A stretch of DNA of 64,000 nucleotides, from the NCBI RefSeq assembly GCF_028290435.1, contig NZ_JAQGJV010000018.1:57735-121734 (forward strand), given 5' to 3'. This stretch comes from Devosia sp. GTDB lineage: Bacteria > Pseudomonadota > Alphaproteobacteria > Rhizobiales > Devosiaceae. The notes below the pieces were generated by a model. That model saw nothing but the letters and a program-made list of their open reading frames with translations, ran no database searches and was not told the DNA's origin. Each line of letters begins with the position of its first letter. Position 1 is the stretch's first letter. Position numbers and translations under genes: made by a program. Below are positions 28,008 through 37,613 of this stretch, piece by piece.

Positions 28008-28888
28008 TGGCAATCGTTTCCAAGACCGCCAATTCGGCTTCGTTCCGCAACAGCCGCCGCTGGCTCACCGTCGCGCTGGCGCTGTATTTCATCTACACCT
28101 TCATCCCGATCTTCTACGTGATCGTGTCCTCCACCAAGTCCAATGCCGATCTGTTCGGCACCTTCGGGCTGTGGTTCTCGGGCGATTTCCATTTCTGGCA
28201 GAACCTGCAGGACCTGTTTACCTATCAGGATGGCATTTTCTCGCGCTGGCTGCTCAATACCATCCTTTATTCGGTGGTGTCGGGCGTGGGCGCGGCGCTG
28301 TTCGCCACCTTTGCGGGCTATGCCTTCTCCAAGTTCGAATTCGTCGGCAAAAAGCTCAGCTTCGCCCTGGTGCTGGGTGCGGTGATGATCCCGCAGACGG
28401 CGCTGGTGATCCCGATTTTCCTGCTGCTGTCCAAGGTTGGGCTGGTCAATACGCCCTGGGCCGTCATCCTGCCCTCGCTGGTGTTTCCGCCCGGCGTGTT
28501 CCTGATGAAGGTCTATGCCGATGACGCGCTCAGTAACGAGCTGATCGAGGCCGGTCGTGTCGATGGGGCCGGGGAAGTGCATATCTTCTTCAACATCGCT
28601 TTCCGCCTGCTCACGCCGGGGTTTGCGACAGTGCTGATCCTGGCCTTCGTGGCCACTTGGAACAATTACTTCCTGCCGCTGGTGCTGCTCAATTCCTCGG
28701 ACAATTTTCCCGTCACCGTGGGCCTGTCGCAATGGTATGCGCTGGCAACTTCGGGCAGCGGCGGTGCGGTGCTGTTCAGCATCGTCATGGCCGGCTCGCT
28801 GGTCTCCATTGTGCCGGTGATCGCCGCCTTCCTCATCATGCAACGCTATTGGCAGGGCGGCCTTGGCGCCGGCGGGGTCAAGGCGTGA
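28007..28888 (+). CDS. CUT1 sugar ABC permease (MalG/UgpE type)
   Basis: The 293-residue membrane protein has an N-terminal segment [19 protein letters not shown], a large loop with [13 protein letters not shown], and the EAA motif [20 protein letters not shown]. It is the second transmembrane subunit of the importer and is coupled to the preceding gene by TAATG. Confidence 0.94.
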   Translation: MAIVSKTANSASFRNSRRWLTVALALYFIYTFIPIFYVIVSSTKSNADLFGTFGLWFSGDFHFWQNLQDLFTYQDGIFSRWLLNTILYSVVSGVGAALFATFAGYAFSKFEFVGKKLSFALVLGAVMIPQTALVIPIFLLLSKVGLVNTPWAVILPSLVFPPGVFLMKVYADDALSNELIEAGRVDGAGEVHIFFNIAFRLLTPGFATVLILAFVATWNNYFLPLVLLNSSDNFPVTVGLSQWYALATSGSGGAVLFSIVMAGSLVSIVPVIAAFLIMQRYWQGGLGAGGVKA

Positions 28889-28913
28889 TGCACACGACAA
28901 TCTGGAGTCCATC

Positions 28914-29984
28914 ATGGCGGTAATCGAACTCAAGGGCGTCGAGAAGAGCTTCGGCTCGGTCAAGGTGATCCGCGGCGTCGATCTCAAGGTCGAGCATGGC
29001 GAATTCGTCGTCTTCGTCGGCCCCTCCGGCAGCGGCAAATCCACGCTGTTGCGGCTCGTCGCCGGACTTGAGGAAACCAGCGGCGGCACGATCCTGATCG
29101 ATGGGCGCGATGTCACCAATCTGGGGCCCGCCGAGCGGGAGCTGGCCATGGTGTTCCAGTCCTATGCGCTCTATCCGCACAAGACCATTCGCGGCAACAT
29201 GTCGTTCGGGCTGGAGGTCGCTGGTTTCCCCAAAGACGAAATCCGCCAGCGCGTCGATGAGGTGGCGCGCCTCCTCCAGCTCTCGGATTATCTGGAACGC
29301 AAGCCGCGCGAACTCTCGGGCGGGCAGCGCCAGCGCGTCGCCATTGGCCGCGCCATCGTGCGCGAGCCGGTCGCCTTCATGTTCGACGAGCCGCTGAGCA
29401 ATCTCGACGCCGGGCTGCGCGTCGATATGCGCATCGAGATCACCAAGCTGCACCAGCGCCTCGGCGCCACCATGATCTACGTCACCCACGACCAGGTTGA
29501 GGCCATGACTTTGGCCGACCGAATCGTGGTGCTCGACAAGGGCATCATCCAGCAGACCGGCTCGCCGCTCGAACTCTATGAGCACCCCGCCAACCTGTTC
29601 GTCGCCCAGTTCATCGGCTCGCCCAAGATGAATGTGCTGCCAGCGGCGTTCAAGGAGGGCAGGATTTCCATCAATGGCGGCGTGGGGATCGAGGCGGGCA
29701 AGATGACCGGCACCGACGTGGCCAATGTCGGCATCAGGCCGGACGACATCGAAATTTCGCCCGATGGCACAGGCCTGATCCACGGCAAGGTCGATGTCGT
29801 GGAGCGGCTGGGTTCGGATACGTTCGCCTATGTGGCAGTGCCCGGTGCCCATGCGGTGACGGTGCGAGCGCCGCGCGACTCCGCCGTTGCCATCGGCCAG
29901 GATGTCGGGCTGACCTTTAGGCCGGAGCGGCTGCAAATCTTCGCCGTCGATGGTACGTCGCTCCGCCTGCGCCCGGGTGTGTAG
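28914..29984 (+). CDS. CUT1 sugar ABC ATP-binding protein (MalK/UgpC type)
   Basis: The 356-residue ATPase has Walker [11 protein letters not shown]-loop [15 protein letters not shown], signature [15 protein letters not shown], Walker [12 protein letters not shown] and a C-terminal MOP/TOBE-like regulatory domain ([14 protein letters not shown]). ATG 28914 is chosen because GGAG at 28904-28907 is six bases away. It closes the importer operon. Confidence 0.95.
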   Translation: MAVIELKGVEKSFGSVKVIRGVDLKVEHGEFVVFVGPSGSGKSTLLRLVAGLEETSGGTILIDGRDVTNLGPAERELAMVFQSYALYPHKTIRGNMSFGLEVAGFPKDEIRQRVDEVARLLQLSDYLERKPRELSGGQRQRVAIGRAIVREPVAFMFDEPLSNLDAGLRVDMRIEITKLHQRLGATMIYVTHDQVEAMTLADRIVVLDKGIIQQTGSPLELYEHPANLFVAQFIGSPKMNVLPAAFKEGRISINGGVGIEAGKMTGTDVANVGIRPDDIEISPDGTGLIHGKVDVVERLGSDTFAYVAVPGAHAVTVRAPRDSAVAIGQDVGLTFRPERLQIFAVDGTSLRLRPGV

Positions 29985-30104
29985 GGCGCGGAGGAATTCC
30001 CGGTCAATTTCGCGAGCGTGGCTCTGCATTTGAGACGGACGAGTTGACTTGGATGGCGTTCGGGAATCTCGTGGCTCTCAGCTGAAGTCTCTGGGAGGAG
30101 AATG

Positions 30105-31487
30105 ATGCCGGGAACGCAGCGCAGCGGTGTCGATGCCGCCATAGACCTCATCATTGCGCTGACGCGACGGGGCGGCAGCGCCCGCAATGTCGAACTTGCC
30201 GGCGAACTCGGCATTCCGCGCGCCAGCTTTCACCGCATCGTTGGCATGCTGGCCGATCAAGGGGTACTGACCCGGATGCGGGGCCGCATTGCGATCGGCC
30301 CGGTCGCGGCGGGCCTCGCTTCCGCTTTGGCCAAGGCGGGCGATGAACAGGATCGCAGGCGCGAACGGGTGCTCGGCGAAGCGGTCCGCCCGATCGTCAA
30401 TCCATACACCGTTGGTCGTGCGCGCGCGCCCGAACTCACCAGCCCGTTCATCAAGCCACCGCGCCGCCGCTTTCGCATCGCCGTTTCCAACGGCGCCATG
30501 GACAATCCCTGGCAGGTCGCGATGCTGCACAGCATCGAGTTTGCCGCCTCGCGCCTGCAGGGGGAGCTGGAATCCGTCACCGTGGTGCACGCGCATGGAG
30601 ACGCCCGCAAGCAGGTCGACGACATCGAGGACCTCGCCGCCAGTGGCGTCGACGGTCTTCTGATCAGTGCAGTATCGCCGCGCGCGCTGGTCGGCGTCTC
30701 CAATCGCATGGATGCTGCCGGCCTGCCGGTGGTTTTCGTCGAGCGGGGCGGCAACGCCGACCTGGCCTGCGCCAGCTTCGTCACCTCCGACAATACCGCC
30801 ATCGGGCAAATTACCGCGCAATGGCTGGCCGATACCATTGGCCGCAAGGGCACCGTGCTGATGCTGTACGGTCACGCCGATGCCGAGATGACCCAGAGCC
30901 GGCAGGCCACCGCAATGGACATTTTCGCGCGCTTCCCCGGCATCAAAGTGGTCAACACCGACGCCACCCGCTTCAACCGCGAACTGGCCTACGCGACAGC
31001 CGCCGATGCCATCGCGCGCCATGGCGAGGCCATATCGGGCGTGTGGTGCGACAGCGGGCTCAATAGCGCCGGCTCCATCCAGGCCTTCCTCGGTGCAGGG
31101 TTCGAGCCGGGACATATCCCACCCCACACAGGCGGCGACCTCAACCTGTCCTACAAGCTTGCCGTGCGCCAAAAAATCCTCATGGCCTCCATCGATTATC
31201 CACCCGCCATGGGCATACGGGCTTTCGAGGTCCTGCTCGCGGCGATCAACGGAGCGTGGGTGCCCAAGCAGATTAGCATGGCATCGCGCTTCGTCGCCTC
31301 CCGCACCTCGGCGAACAACCCCCTGCGCGCGCAGTTATGGGCCGAGGATCACGTCCGCTGGGACATGCCGGACGACCTCGTATTCGGCGCTGGCCTCGGA
31401 CCCGCCTACGATCCGCGCGCCTTCCGCGTCAGTTATCCGGGCAACAGCTATAACCGGTCCGCCGCAAGCCTGGGGACTGCCACCTGA
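30105..31487 (+). CDS. Chimeric regulator: IclR-like helix-turn-helix fused to a sugar-binding periplasmic domain
   Basis: The 460-residue protein joins two parts that are rarely together. Residues about 5-70 resemble an IclR winged helix (VDAAIDLIIALTRRGGSARN, ELGIPRASFHRIVGMLADQG). From about 120 the protein is a type-1 periplasmic-binding-protein fold like ribose or rhizopine sensors (FRIAVSNGAMDNPWQVAMLH, VDGLLISAVSPRALVGVSNR, VTSDNTAIGQITAQWLADTI, MASIDYPPAMGIRAFEVLLA), the domain LacI regulators use for sugars. There is no signal peptide, so it is cytosolic. ATG 30105 is preferred to ATG 30102 because GGGAGGAG ends at 30100. It probably senses a sugar carried by the CUT1 system upstream. 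Confidence 0.8.
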   Translation: MPGTQRSGVDAAIDLIIALTRRGGSARNVELAGELGIPRASFHRIVGMLADQGVLTRMRGRIAIGPVAAGLASALAKAGDEQDRRRERVLGEAVRPIVNPYTVGRARAPELTSPFIKPPRRRFRIAVSNGAMDNPWQVAMLHSIEFAASRLQGELESVTVVHAHGDARKQVDDIEDLAASGVDGLLISAVSPRALVGVSNRMDAAGLPVVFVERGGNADLACASFVTSDNTAIGQITAQWLADTIGRKGTVLMLYGHADAEMTQSRQATAMDIFARFPGIKVVNTDATRFNRELAYATAADAIARHGEAISGVWCDSGLNSAGSIQAFLGAGFEPGHIPPHTGGDLNLSYKLAVRQKILMASIDYPPAMGIRAFEVLLAAINGAWVPKQISMASRFVASRTSANNPLRAQLWAEDHVRWDMPDDLVFGAGLGPAYDPRAFRVSYPGNSYNRSAASLGTAT

Positions 31488-32023
31488 TGAGCAAGGACCA
31501 GTCGGCCGGCGTGGCGACGCTCGGTCTGATTCTGTCGCGCATGGCGACGGGGGAGCCCCTGAGCGTCGGCGCCCTCGTGGCTGATGGCGGTGTGGCGCGC
31601 TCCACGGCCTTTGCGGTGGTCAAGCGCATGGTCGAGGCTGGGCTCGTCAGCAAGCAGCCTGATGGACATCTCGTCCCAGGGACCGCCGCCGGCGCTTTTG
31701 CCTATGCGGCCAGTAATCTGGCGCCCCTCCACGGCCGCGCGGCCCCGATCCTGACGTGGTTGCGCGACCAGACCAATGCGGGGGTCGAGCTGCAAGCCTG
31801 CCACGGCGCGACTTACCAGACGCTGGCCCGTTTCTCCGCATCGCCGGGGAGCGAAAAGCCCAGCGGCAAGCCGTTGCTGTTCACCGTCAGGCGAGCCGAC
31901 AAGGAAGCCGCGATCCTGCGAATGTTCTGCACCGAGGCGAGCATCGAGGAGGCGACCTGCCGAACACTGGCTGCCGAGGCTGTCAGCCGGCTCGAGCACA
32001 TGCTGGCCGTCGAACAGGCGTAG
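31487..32023 (+). CDS. Short IclR-like transcriptional regulator
   Basis: The 178-residue protein has an N-terminal winged helix (SAGVATLGLILSRMATGEPL, ARSTAFAVVKRMVEAGLVSK) and a short C-terminal region that is much smaller than the usual IclR effector domain and lacks its familiar motifs. Its ATG shares a base with the stop of the chimeric regulator (TGATG), so the two are probably made together and may act as a pair on the sugar or cupin genes nearby. The exact family is uncertain. Confidence 0.7.
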   Translation: MSKDQSAGVATLGLILSRMATGEPLSVGALVADGGVARSTAFAVVKRMVEAGLVSKQPDGHLVPGTAAGAFAYAASNLAPLHGRAAPILTWLRDQTNAGVELQACHGATYQTLARFSASPGSEKPSGKPLLFTVRRADKEAAILRMFCTEASIEEATCRTLAAEAVSRLEHMLAVEQA

Positions 32024-32129
32024 CGCCTTCGACCGCAATGGCTCAAATACTGGATTGGATAAACAATTTGCCGGCTTTCCAAAGCCGATGAGCGCCTTAT
32101 GGTTCACTCAAAACAAGAGAGGAGACGCC

Positions 32130-32693
32130 ATGTCCAAAACGGACCCTGAACTGCATTGGTCAAAGCCCAAGGGAATGCTCCCGAATAGCCGGTTCCCGCT
32201 GCTGGTCTACCGCGGCGCTGTCGCGGGCGGCGGTGTCGAGGCCGTGCGTACGCGCCTTCGCACCAATTCCTGGCTGAACAACTGGCAATATCCGGGCGTC
32301 TACACCTACCCCCACTTCCATTCCACGACGCATGAATGCCTCGCGGTGGCCACGGGATGGATGGAACTGGAACTGTTCGGTCGCGGCGGTATTCGCGTGC
32401 GCGTTGAAGCGGGCGACATCGTTGTCATGCCCGCCGGCGTCTCGCACATGATGGTGGGGCAGTCCGACGACATCATGATGGTCGGCGGGTATCCGGACGG
32501 GCGCGACTGGGACAACATGCAGGAGGACCACCTAACCGAGGAGAGCCGCCGCGCTGCCGCCAAGCGCATCATGATGCTGCCCATTCCGTCGCGCGATCCG
32601 GTGACCGGCGAGCCCATGCAGCAGTGGATCGATACGCCCTCATCGGTTGATGCCGAGCTCAATGACTTCCGCGACGGGCTCGACCCGGTCTGA
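32130..32693 (+). CDS. Cupin-domain protein
   Basis: The 187-residue protein starts MSKTDPELHWSKPKGM after AGAGGAGACGCC. It contains one cupin barrel with HFHSTTHECLAV as metal motif 1 (two His and a Glu) and GDIVVMPAGVSHMM as motif 2 (His). The arrangement resembles YjlB-like cupins. It could be a metal-dependent isomerase, dioxygenase or sugar-binding protein. It follows two regulatory genes on the same strand; substrate unknown. Confidence 0.8.
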   Translation: MSKTDPELHWSKPKGMLPNSRFPLLVYRGAVAGGGVEAVRTRLRTNSWLNNWQYPGVYTYPHFHSTTHECLAVATGWMELELFGRGGIRVRVEAGDIVVMPAGVSHMMVGQSDDIMMVGGYPDGRDWDNMQEDHLTEESRRAAAKRIMMLPIPSRDPVTGEPMQQWIDTPSSVDAELNDFRDGLDPV

Positions 32694-32733
32694 CCGGGCT
32701 CGCGCCTCCGCCCGGCGTAGCGCGCCACCAGCG

Positions 32734-33834
32734 TCAGCCTCTCGCTGCCGCCCAGGCCGGAATTTCTCCGGCCGGGCGCGCGCCTACGATCGCATCAGCC
32801 AGTCCCGATGCAATCACCGGGCCGAGCTTGAAGCCATGGCCCGAACAGGCGCTGAGTACCCAGCCGGCGCCGCCAATTGGCTCGACCACGAAGCGTTCAT
32901 CGTCGGTGACCGTGTAGTAGCAGACCTTGGTTTCGAGCGTCTCATAGTCGCCGAATTGCGCCAGGATGCCCTCTGCGGCCGTTCGTACCGGCGCAATATC
33001 GGCGGCGGTGGCGATGCGATCGTCACCGCCCGTGCCGATACGGGTGAAGGTATGGTCGCCAATCTTCAGCCGGGTGCCGTTGCGCGGCGGCAGGATATAG
33101 GCGCCGTGGCCGCTTCCCTGGTCAACGATCACCGGCGCGTTCGCCCAGGCGTTGGCAAACGCCGCCGGTGGCTTGAGATAGAGCAGCGTCTGCCGCGACG
33201 GCACTATGCGGCCGGCCGCCGCCGGATGGAGTTCCTGCAGCCAGGCACCCGCGGCGATCACCACCACATCGGCGTCGTGGCGCACGCCATTGGCGATCAG
33301 ATATCCAGCATCCGGATCGACTTGTTCCACCCGGCTATGCGGATGCAGTTCAACCAGATGCTCTTCCAGCCAGCGCGCCAGATCGGCAACGATACGACCG
33401 GCAAACAGCATGCCAGCGCCACCCGCCTCGAAGGCGCTGACAATGCCCTCCTGCCGGATCATTGGCAGGCGTTCGGCAATCTCGCCCAGGGAAAGCGCCC
33501 GATGGCTGATCTTGAGGCGGTCGAGTTCCTCGGCAGCCGCCCCGTGCCAATCCACATCCGTGCGGGCGATATAGGCCATGCCCGTGGGCAGGTAGTGCGT
33601 GACGCCGAGATCGGCCCACAGCCGGTCATAGGCCGCAAAGGCATGGGGCATCAAATCGCCATAGCCCGTCAGGCTGCCATAGGTGTGGCGGGTGATGCGG
33701 TGGTCATCGACCGAAGACGAAACCGGATTGGGTATCGCCCCCTGATCGAACAGCGATACCGCCACGCCGCGCTTGTTCAGCGCCCAAGCCAGCGACAACC
33801 CGGCGATCCCCGCCCCGACAATTGCAACTTTCAT
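32734..33834 (-). CDS. FAD-dependent N-methyl-amino-acid oxidase (monomeric sarcosine oxidase-like)
   Basis: The 366-residue flavoenzyme starts MKVAIVGAGIAGLSLAWALN, a Rossmann FAD site, with GGGAAACG upstream. It has the sarcosine oxidase landmarks: Cys305 in KVCYYTVTDDERF, at the position of the cysteine that binds FAD covalently in the family, and SGHGFKLGP (331-339). Expected reaction is oxidative demethylation of sarcosine, N-methyltryptophan or a cyclic imino acid such as pipecolate, giving hydrogen peroxide. It is divergent from the LLM/M20/GNAT operon; whether it takes part in that pathway is unknown. Confidence 0.87.
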   Translation of the reverse strand: MKVAIVGAGIAGLSLAWALNKRGVAVSLFDQGAIPNPVSSSVDDHRITRHTYGSLTGYGDLMPHAFAAYDRLWADLGVTHYLPTGMAYIARTDVDWHGAAAEELDRLKISHRALSLGEIAERLPMIRQEGIVSAFEAGGAGMLFAGRIVADLARWLEEHLVELHPHSRVEQVDPDAGYLIANGVRHDADVVVIAAGAWLQELHPAAAGRIVPSRQTLLYLKPPAAFANAWANAPVIVDQGSGHGAYILPPRNGTRLKIGDHTFTRIGTGGDDRIATAADIAPVRTAAEGILAQFGDYETLETKVCYYTVTDDERFVVEPIGGAGWVLSACSGHGFKLGPVIASGLADAIVGARPAGEIPAWAAARG

Positions 33835-33967
33835 ATTCGTTTCCCGTCCAAATGCTCTCAAACGAGAACGAAACCGCCCGCAGCGACACATCCTTAGCCG
33901 TGCATTCCTTCCGCGTCAGCGGGAGGGAAAAACTCTGCCTAATAATGATGCAGTGAGGCAGCGGCCA

Positions 33968-33994
33968 TTGTCTATAGTTTTAGTAGTATATAGA
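33968..33994 (+). promoter_or_regulatory. AT-rich promoter/operator candidate before the LLM operon
   Basis: TTGTCT (33968-33973) and TATAGA (33989-33994) lie 15 bp apart, and TCTATA (33971-33976) forms an inverted repeat with TATAGA around 12 nt. In this GC-rich sequence the AT-rich patch stands out. It is 45 bp upstream of the first LLM monooxygenase and may be a promoter overlapped by an operator. Confidence 0.4.
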
Positions 33995-34038
33995 TTTTGC
34001 CGTGTCGAGTTGCCTTTTGGCATGGATCGGAAGCCCAC

Positions 34039-35067
34039 ATGAGCTATGCCCTGAGTGTTCTGGACAAGAGCCCAATCGTCCGCGGCGAAGCCGCCAATGC
34101 TGCATTGCAGCGCACCGTCGCCCTGGCGCAACGCGCCGAAGCGCTGGGCTTCCATCGCTTCTGGGTTGCAGAGCATCACAACACGCCTGATCTGGCGAGT
34201 TCCTCGCCCGAGGTACTGATCGCGTTTCTTGCGGCGCACACCAAACATATCCGCATCGGCTCCGGCGGCGTGATGCTGCAGCATTACAGCCCCTACAAGG
34301 TCGCGGAGAATTTCAACCTGTTGGCGTCGCTGGCGCCCGGTCGGATCGATATCGGCATCGGCAAGGCGCCCGGCGGGCTGCCGCTTTCGACGCGGGCATT
34401 GCAGGGCGCTCAGGACCCAGCGAAAAAGCCGGCTGTTGCCCAACAGCTTTCGGAGCTAAACGCCTATCTGGCGGAGGACGCCGTCGGCCGCACCGAAGGC
34501 CTGGACGCCACGCCGCGCCCAGCCACGAGCGCCGAGCGCCACCTGCTGGGCGCCAGCGTCGAAAGCGCCAAACTGGCGGCTGAACTCGGCTGGAACTTCG
34601 TCTTCGCCCGTCACCTCAATGGCGACGACGCGACGCTGACCGCAGCCGTCGATGCTTTCCGCAGCGCCACGGGCAGGGCGCCCATCGTCGCCGTGGCCGC
34701 GATCATTGCCGAAAATGGCGACGACGCCCGCAGCCAGGCCGAAGTTTTCACGCCCTTCAAACTGCATATTCCCGGCGCGCAAAGCGTCACCGTCGGCAGC
34801 GAGGCGCAGGCCGCCGAATATGCGCGGCAGGCCGGCGTCACCGAATACACGGTGGAGCGCAAGCCCTCGAGCGTCCTGGCAGGATCGGCCCATGACGTGC
34901 TGGACGCGCTGGATGACCTCGCCGGCCGCCATGCCATCACCGAATTCATCATCGATTTCGCCAATGCGGGCGCCACGCGTCTCACCGCATTGGATCTGCT
35001 GGCCGAAGCGCAAGCGCGACCTTCGGCTCGTGGCCTCGGCCTAACTCATTTCAGGAGACAATCATGA
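34039..35067 (+). CDS. LLM-class flavin-dependent oxidoreductase (luciferase-like, YtmO-type)
   Basis: The 342-residue bacterial-luciferase-like protein has the motifs FWVAEHHNTPDLASSSPEVL and GSGGVMLQHYSPYKVAENFN that define the MsnO8-type LLM group. It uses reduced flavin to oxidise small organic, often sulfur-containing, molecules. Its stop overlaps the next LLM gene by four bases (ATGA). In Bacillus subtilis the related YtmO is encoded with YtnJ, an acetyltransferase and a deacylase in the S-(2-succino)cysteine operon, and the same set is present here. The start follows CGGAAG. Confidence 0.88.
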   Translation: MSYALSVLDKSPIVRGEAANAALQRTVALAQRAEALGFHRFWVAEHHNTPDLASSSPEVLIAFLAAHTKHIRIGSGGVMLQHYSPYKVAENFNLLASLAPGRIDIGIGKAPGGLPLSTRALQGAQDPAKKPAVAQQLSELNAYLAEDAVGRTEGLDATPRPATSAERHLLGASVESAKLAAELGWNFVFARHLNGDDATLTAAVDAFRSATGRAPIVAVAAIIAENGDDARSQAEVFTPFKLHIPGAQSVTVGSEAQAAEYARQAGVTEYTVERKPSSVLAGSAHDVLDALDDLAGRHAITEFIIDFANAGATRLTALDLLAEAQARPSARGLGLTHFRRQS

Positions 35068-36395
35068 GCAAGCGCATTCCGTTCGGCATCATGCTGCAGG
35101 GCCCCGGCGGCCATATGAACGCCTGGAAGCATGAGAGCGTCCCAGCCGACGCCAGCGTCAATTTCGATTACTACGTGCGTACCGCCAAGCAGGCCGAGGC
35201 CGCCGGCATCGCCTTCGCCTTCATCGCCGATGGGCTCTACATCAACGAACAATCCATTCCGCATTTCCTCAACCGCTTCGAGCCCATCGCCATCCTCGCG
35301 GCGCTGGCGGCGGCGACCGACAAGATCGGCCTCGTCGGCACGCTCTCGACCTCCTACAGCGACCCCTTCACCGTAGCCCGGCAGTTCGCCTCCATCGATC
35401 TGATCAGCAAGGGCCGCGCCGGCTGGAACGCCGTGACCTCGCCGCTGGAAGGTTCGGCCAAGAACTACGGCCGCGACAAGCACCCCGACCACGCCCTGCG
35501 CTATGAGATCGCTGGCGAACACATCGAAATCGTCAAGGGTCTCTGGGACAGCTGGGACGATGACGCCTTCATCCGCGATCGCGAGACCGGCCAATTTGCC
35601 GATTTCTCCAAGCTGCATCGCGTCAACTTCAAGGGCAAGTTCCACTCGGCCGAGGGCCCGCTCAATATCCAGCGCAGCCAGCAGGGCCAGACCGTGCTGT
35701 TCCAGGCCGGCGGTTCCGACGATGGCATCACACTGGGCGGCCGGCACGCCGACGCGATCTTTGCCGGTGCGGCCTCGCTGGAAGAAAACCGCGAGCTGGC
35801 ATCCAAGCTCAAGCAAAGCGCCATCGCCCATGGTCGCGGCGCCGATGCGATCAAGATTTTCCCCGGCATCGGACCCATCGTCGGTTCCACCGAGGAAGAG
35901 GCGCAGCGCAAATACGCTGCCATCCGCGATCTCGTGACCGTGCGCGAAGCGCTGCTCTATCTCGGCCGCTTCTTCGATCACCACGATTTCACGCAATACG
36001 ACCGGGATGCGCCGTTCCCCGAACTAGGCGACATCGGCAAGAATAATTTCCGCTCCGGCACCGACCGCATCAAGCGCATCGCCAAGGAGAAAAACCAGTC
36101 CCTGCGCGAAGTGGCGCTGGAATCGGCAACCCCGCGCAGCAATTTTGTCGGCACGCCCGAACGGATCGCCGACGAGATCGAAGCCTGGGTCGATGGCGGC
36201 GCGGCCGACGGCTTCGTGCTAGGTTTCCCGGTGATCACCGAGGGGCTCAACGATTTTGAGCAACATGTGCTCCCCGTCCTCGAAGCGCGTGGCCGCCACA
36301 CGCGCGACCAGATCGGCAGCACGCTGCGCGACCATCTCGAACTGCCCTTCCGCCAGAGCCGTTATACGCTGGGCGACGAGAAAGCGGTCGGCTGA
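35064..36395 (+). CDS. NtaA/SnaA/DszA-family flavin monooxygenase (YtnJ-type)
   Basis: The 443-residue monooxygenase has the family hallmarks: GAWKHE-like start (GGHMNAWKHESVPADASVNF), RAGWNAVTSPLEGSAKNYG, the HRVNFKGKFHSAEGPLN segment and QTVLFQAGGSDDGITLGGRH. Relatives use FMNH2 from a separate reductase to cleave C-N or C-S bonds. AGGAGACAATC precedes the ATG, a strong ribosome-binding site. With the second LLM protein, M20 deacylase and GNAT enzyme it forms a set matching the N-acetyl-S-(2-succino)cysteine cleavage system of Bacillus (YtnJ). No flavin reductase gene is seen nearby. Confidence 0.92.
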   Translation: MSKRIPFGIMLQGPGGHMNAWKHESVPADASVNFDYYVRTAKQAEAAGIAFAFIADGLYINEQSIPHFLNRFEPIAILAALAAATDKIGLVGTLSTSYSDPFTVARQFASIDLISKGRAGWNAVTSPLEGSAKNYGRDKHPDHALRYEIAGEHIEIVKGLWDSWDDDAFIRDRETGQFADFSKLHRVNFKGKFHSAEGPLNIQRSQQGQTVLFQAGGSDDGITLGGRHADAIFAGAASLEENRELASKLKQSAIAHGRGADAIKIFPGIGPIVGSTEEEAQRKYAAIRDLVTVREALLYLGRFFDHHDFTQYDRDAPFPELGDIGKNNFRSGTDRIKRIAKEKNQSLREVALESATPRSNFVGTPERIADEIEAWVDGGAADGFVLGFPVITEGLNDFEQHVLPVLEARGRHTRDQIGSTLRDHLELPFRQSRYTLGDEKAVG

Positions 36396-37612
36396 TGACG
36401 GTTCAAGGCCCCTTGGCGATCGATCCCGTCGCCACGGCGATCGCCGGCTTTGCCGACGAATTCGTCGCCCTGCGGCGCAAGCTGCATGGCGCACCGGAGC
36501 TAGCCTATAACGAGCACAAGACCAGTGCCCTGGTCGCCGACTATCTCGAATCCTGGGGCTACGAAGTCGCGCGCAACGTCGGCAAGACCGGCGTTGTCGG
36601 CACGCTCAAGGTTGGTCCCGGCGAGCGCTCCGTTGGCATTCGCGCCGATATGGATGCCCTGCCGATCCTCGAAGCCACCGGCCTCGATTATGCCAGCCAA
36701 ACCCCCGGTGTCATGCATGCCTGCGGCCATGATGGGCATACATCCATCCTGCTCGCCGCCGCGCGGCAATTGGCCGAAACGCGCAACTTCTCCGGCACGC
36801 TGCGGGTCATCTTCCAGCCAGCCGAGGAAAACGGCGGCGGCGCCCGCACCATGATTGCCGATGGCCTCTTCGAACGCTTTCCAGTAGACGCCGTCTTCGG
36901 CCTGCACAACTGGCCCGGTGTGCCAGCCGGACAATTCGGCTTCTTGCCCGGCCCGGCCATGGCCTCGGTCGATCTCGTGATCATCAAGGTCATCGGCAAG
37001 GGCGGGCATGGCGCCAAGCCACAGCAGACCGTCGATCCGGTCGTCGCCAGCGCATCGCTGGTGATGGCGCTGCAAACCGTGGTGTCGCGCTCGGTCGATC
37101 CGCTGGAGATGGCAGTGGTCACCGTCGGCTCGATCCATGGCGGCATCGCCCCCAATGTCATCCCCGACAGCGTCGAGCTTCAGATCACCGTGCGCACCTT
37201 CAACGGCGCCGTGCGCGAACAGATCAAGGCGCGCATCATTGCGCTGGCGGACGCTCATGCGCAAAGTTTCGGCGCCCGGGCGGAGGTGAACTATCCGCGC
37301 GGCTATCCGGTGCTGGTCAACGACGCGGCGCAGACCGAGTTTGCCCGCCAGGTCGCCATCCGCCACTTCGGCGAGCAACGCATCCACGCTGAACTGCGCC
37401 CGATTACCGCCAGCGAGGACTTTGCCTTCATGCTGGAAAAGCTGCCGGGCGCCTATCTCTTCGTCGGCAATGGCGATAGTGCGGACCTGCACAGCCCGAA
37501 CTACGATTTCAACGACACCATCCTGCCCGATGCCGCCCGCTATTGGGTGCGGTTGGCACAGGATTATCTGTCGGCCAATTCAATCGATCACAATGCCGGG
37601 GAGACCCTTTAG
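36395..37612 (+). CDS. M20-family amidohydrolase (N-acyl amino acid deacylase, SndA/HipO-like)
   Basis: The 405-residue M20D enzyme has the RRKLHGAPELAYNE motif, metal-site sequences RADMDALPI and ACGHDGHTS, the catalytic Glu pair in FQPAEENGGGA, GLHNWPGVPAG, and the C-terminal ITASEDFAFMLEK. Such enzymes remove acyl groups from N-acyl amino acids. The ATG shares a base with the upstream stop (TGATG). In the proposed pathway it releases cysteine from N-acetylcysteine, or deacetylates a related intermediate, as SndA (YtnL) does in Bacillus. Confidence 0.93.
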   Translation: MTVQGPLAIDPVATAIAGFADEFVALRRKLHGAPELAYNEHKTSALVADYLESWGYEVARNVGKTGVVGTLKVGPGERSVGIRADMDALPILEATGLDYASQTPGVMHACGHDGHTSILLAAARQLAETRNFSGTLRVIFQPAEENGGGARTMIADGLFERFPVDAVFGLHNWPGVPAGQFGFLPGPAMASVDLVIIKVIGKGGHGAKPQQTVDPVVASASLVMALQTVVSRSVDPLEMAVVTVGSIHGGIAPNVIPDSVELQITVRTFNGAVREQIKARIIALADAHAQSFGARAEVNYPRGYPVLVNDAAQTEFARQVAIRHFGEQRIHAELRPITASEDFAFMLEKLPGAYLFVGNGDSADLHSPNYDFNDTILPDAARYWVRLAQDYLSANSIDHNAGETL

Positions 37613-37613
37613 C

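Noticed and set aside
35064..37612. Reading the LLM genes as dibenzothiophene, alkanesulfonate or EDTA degradation
   Set aside because: Those systems lack the combined acetyltransferase, M20 deacylase and amino-acid transporter seen here, so the S-(2-succino)cysteine scheme fits better.
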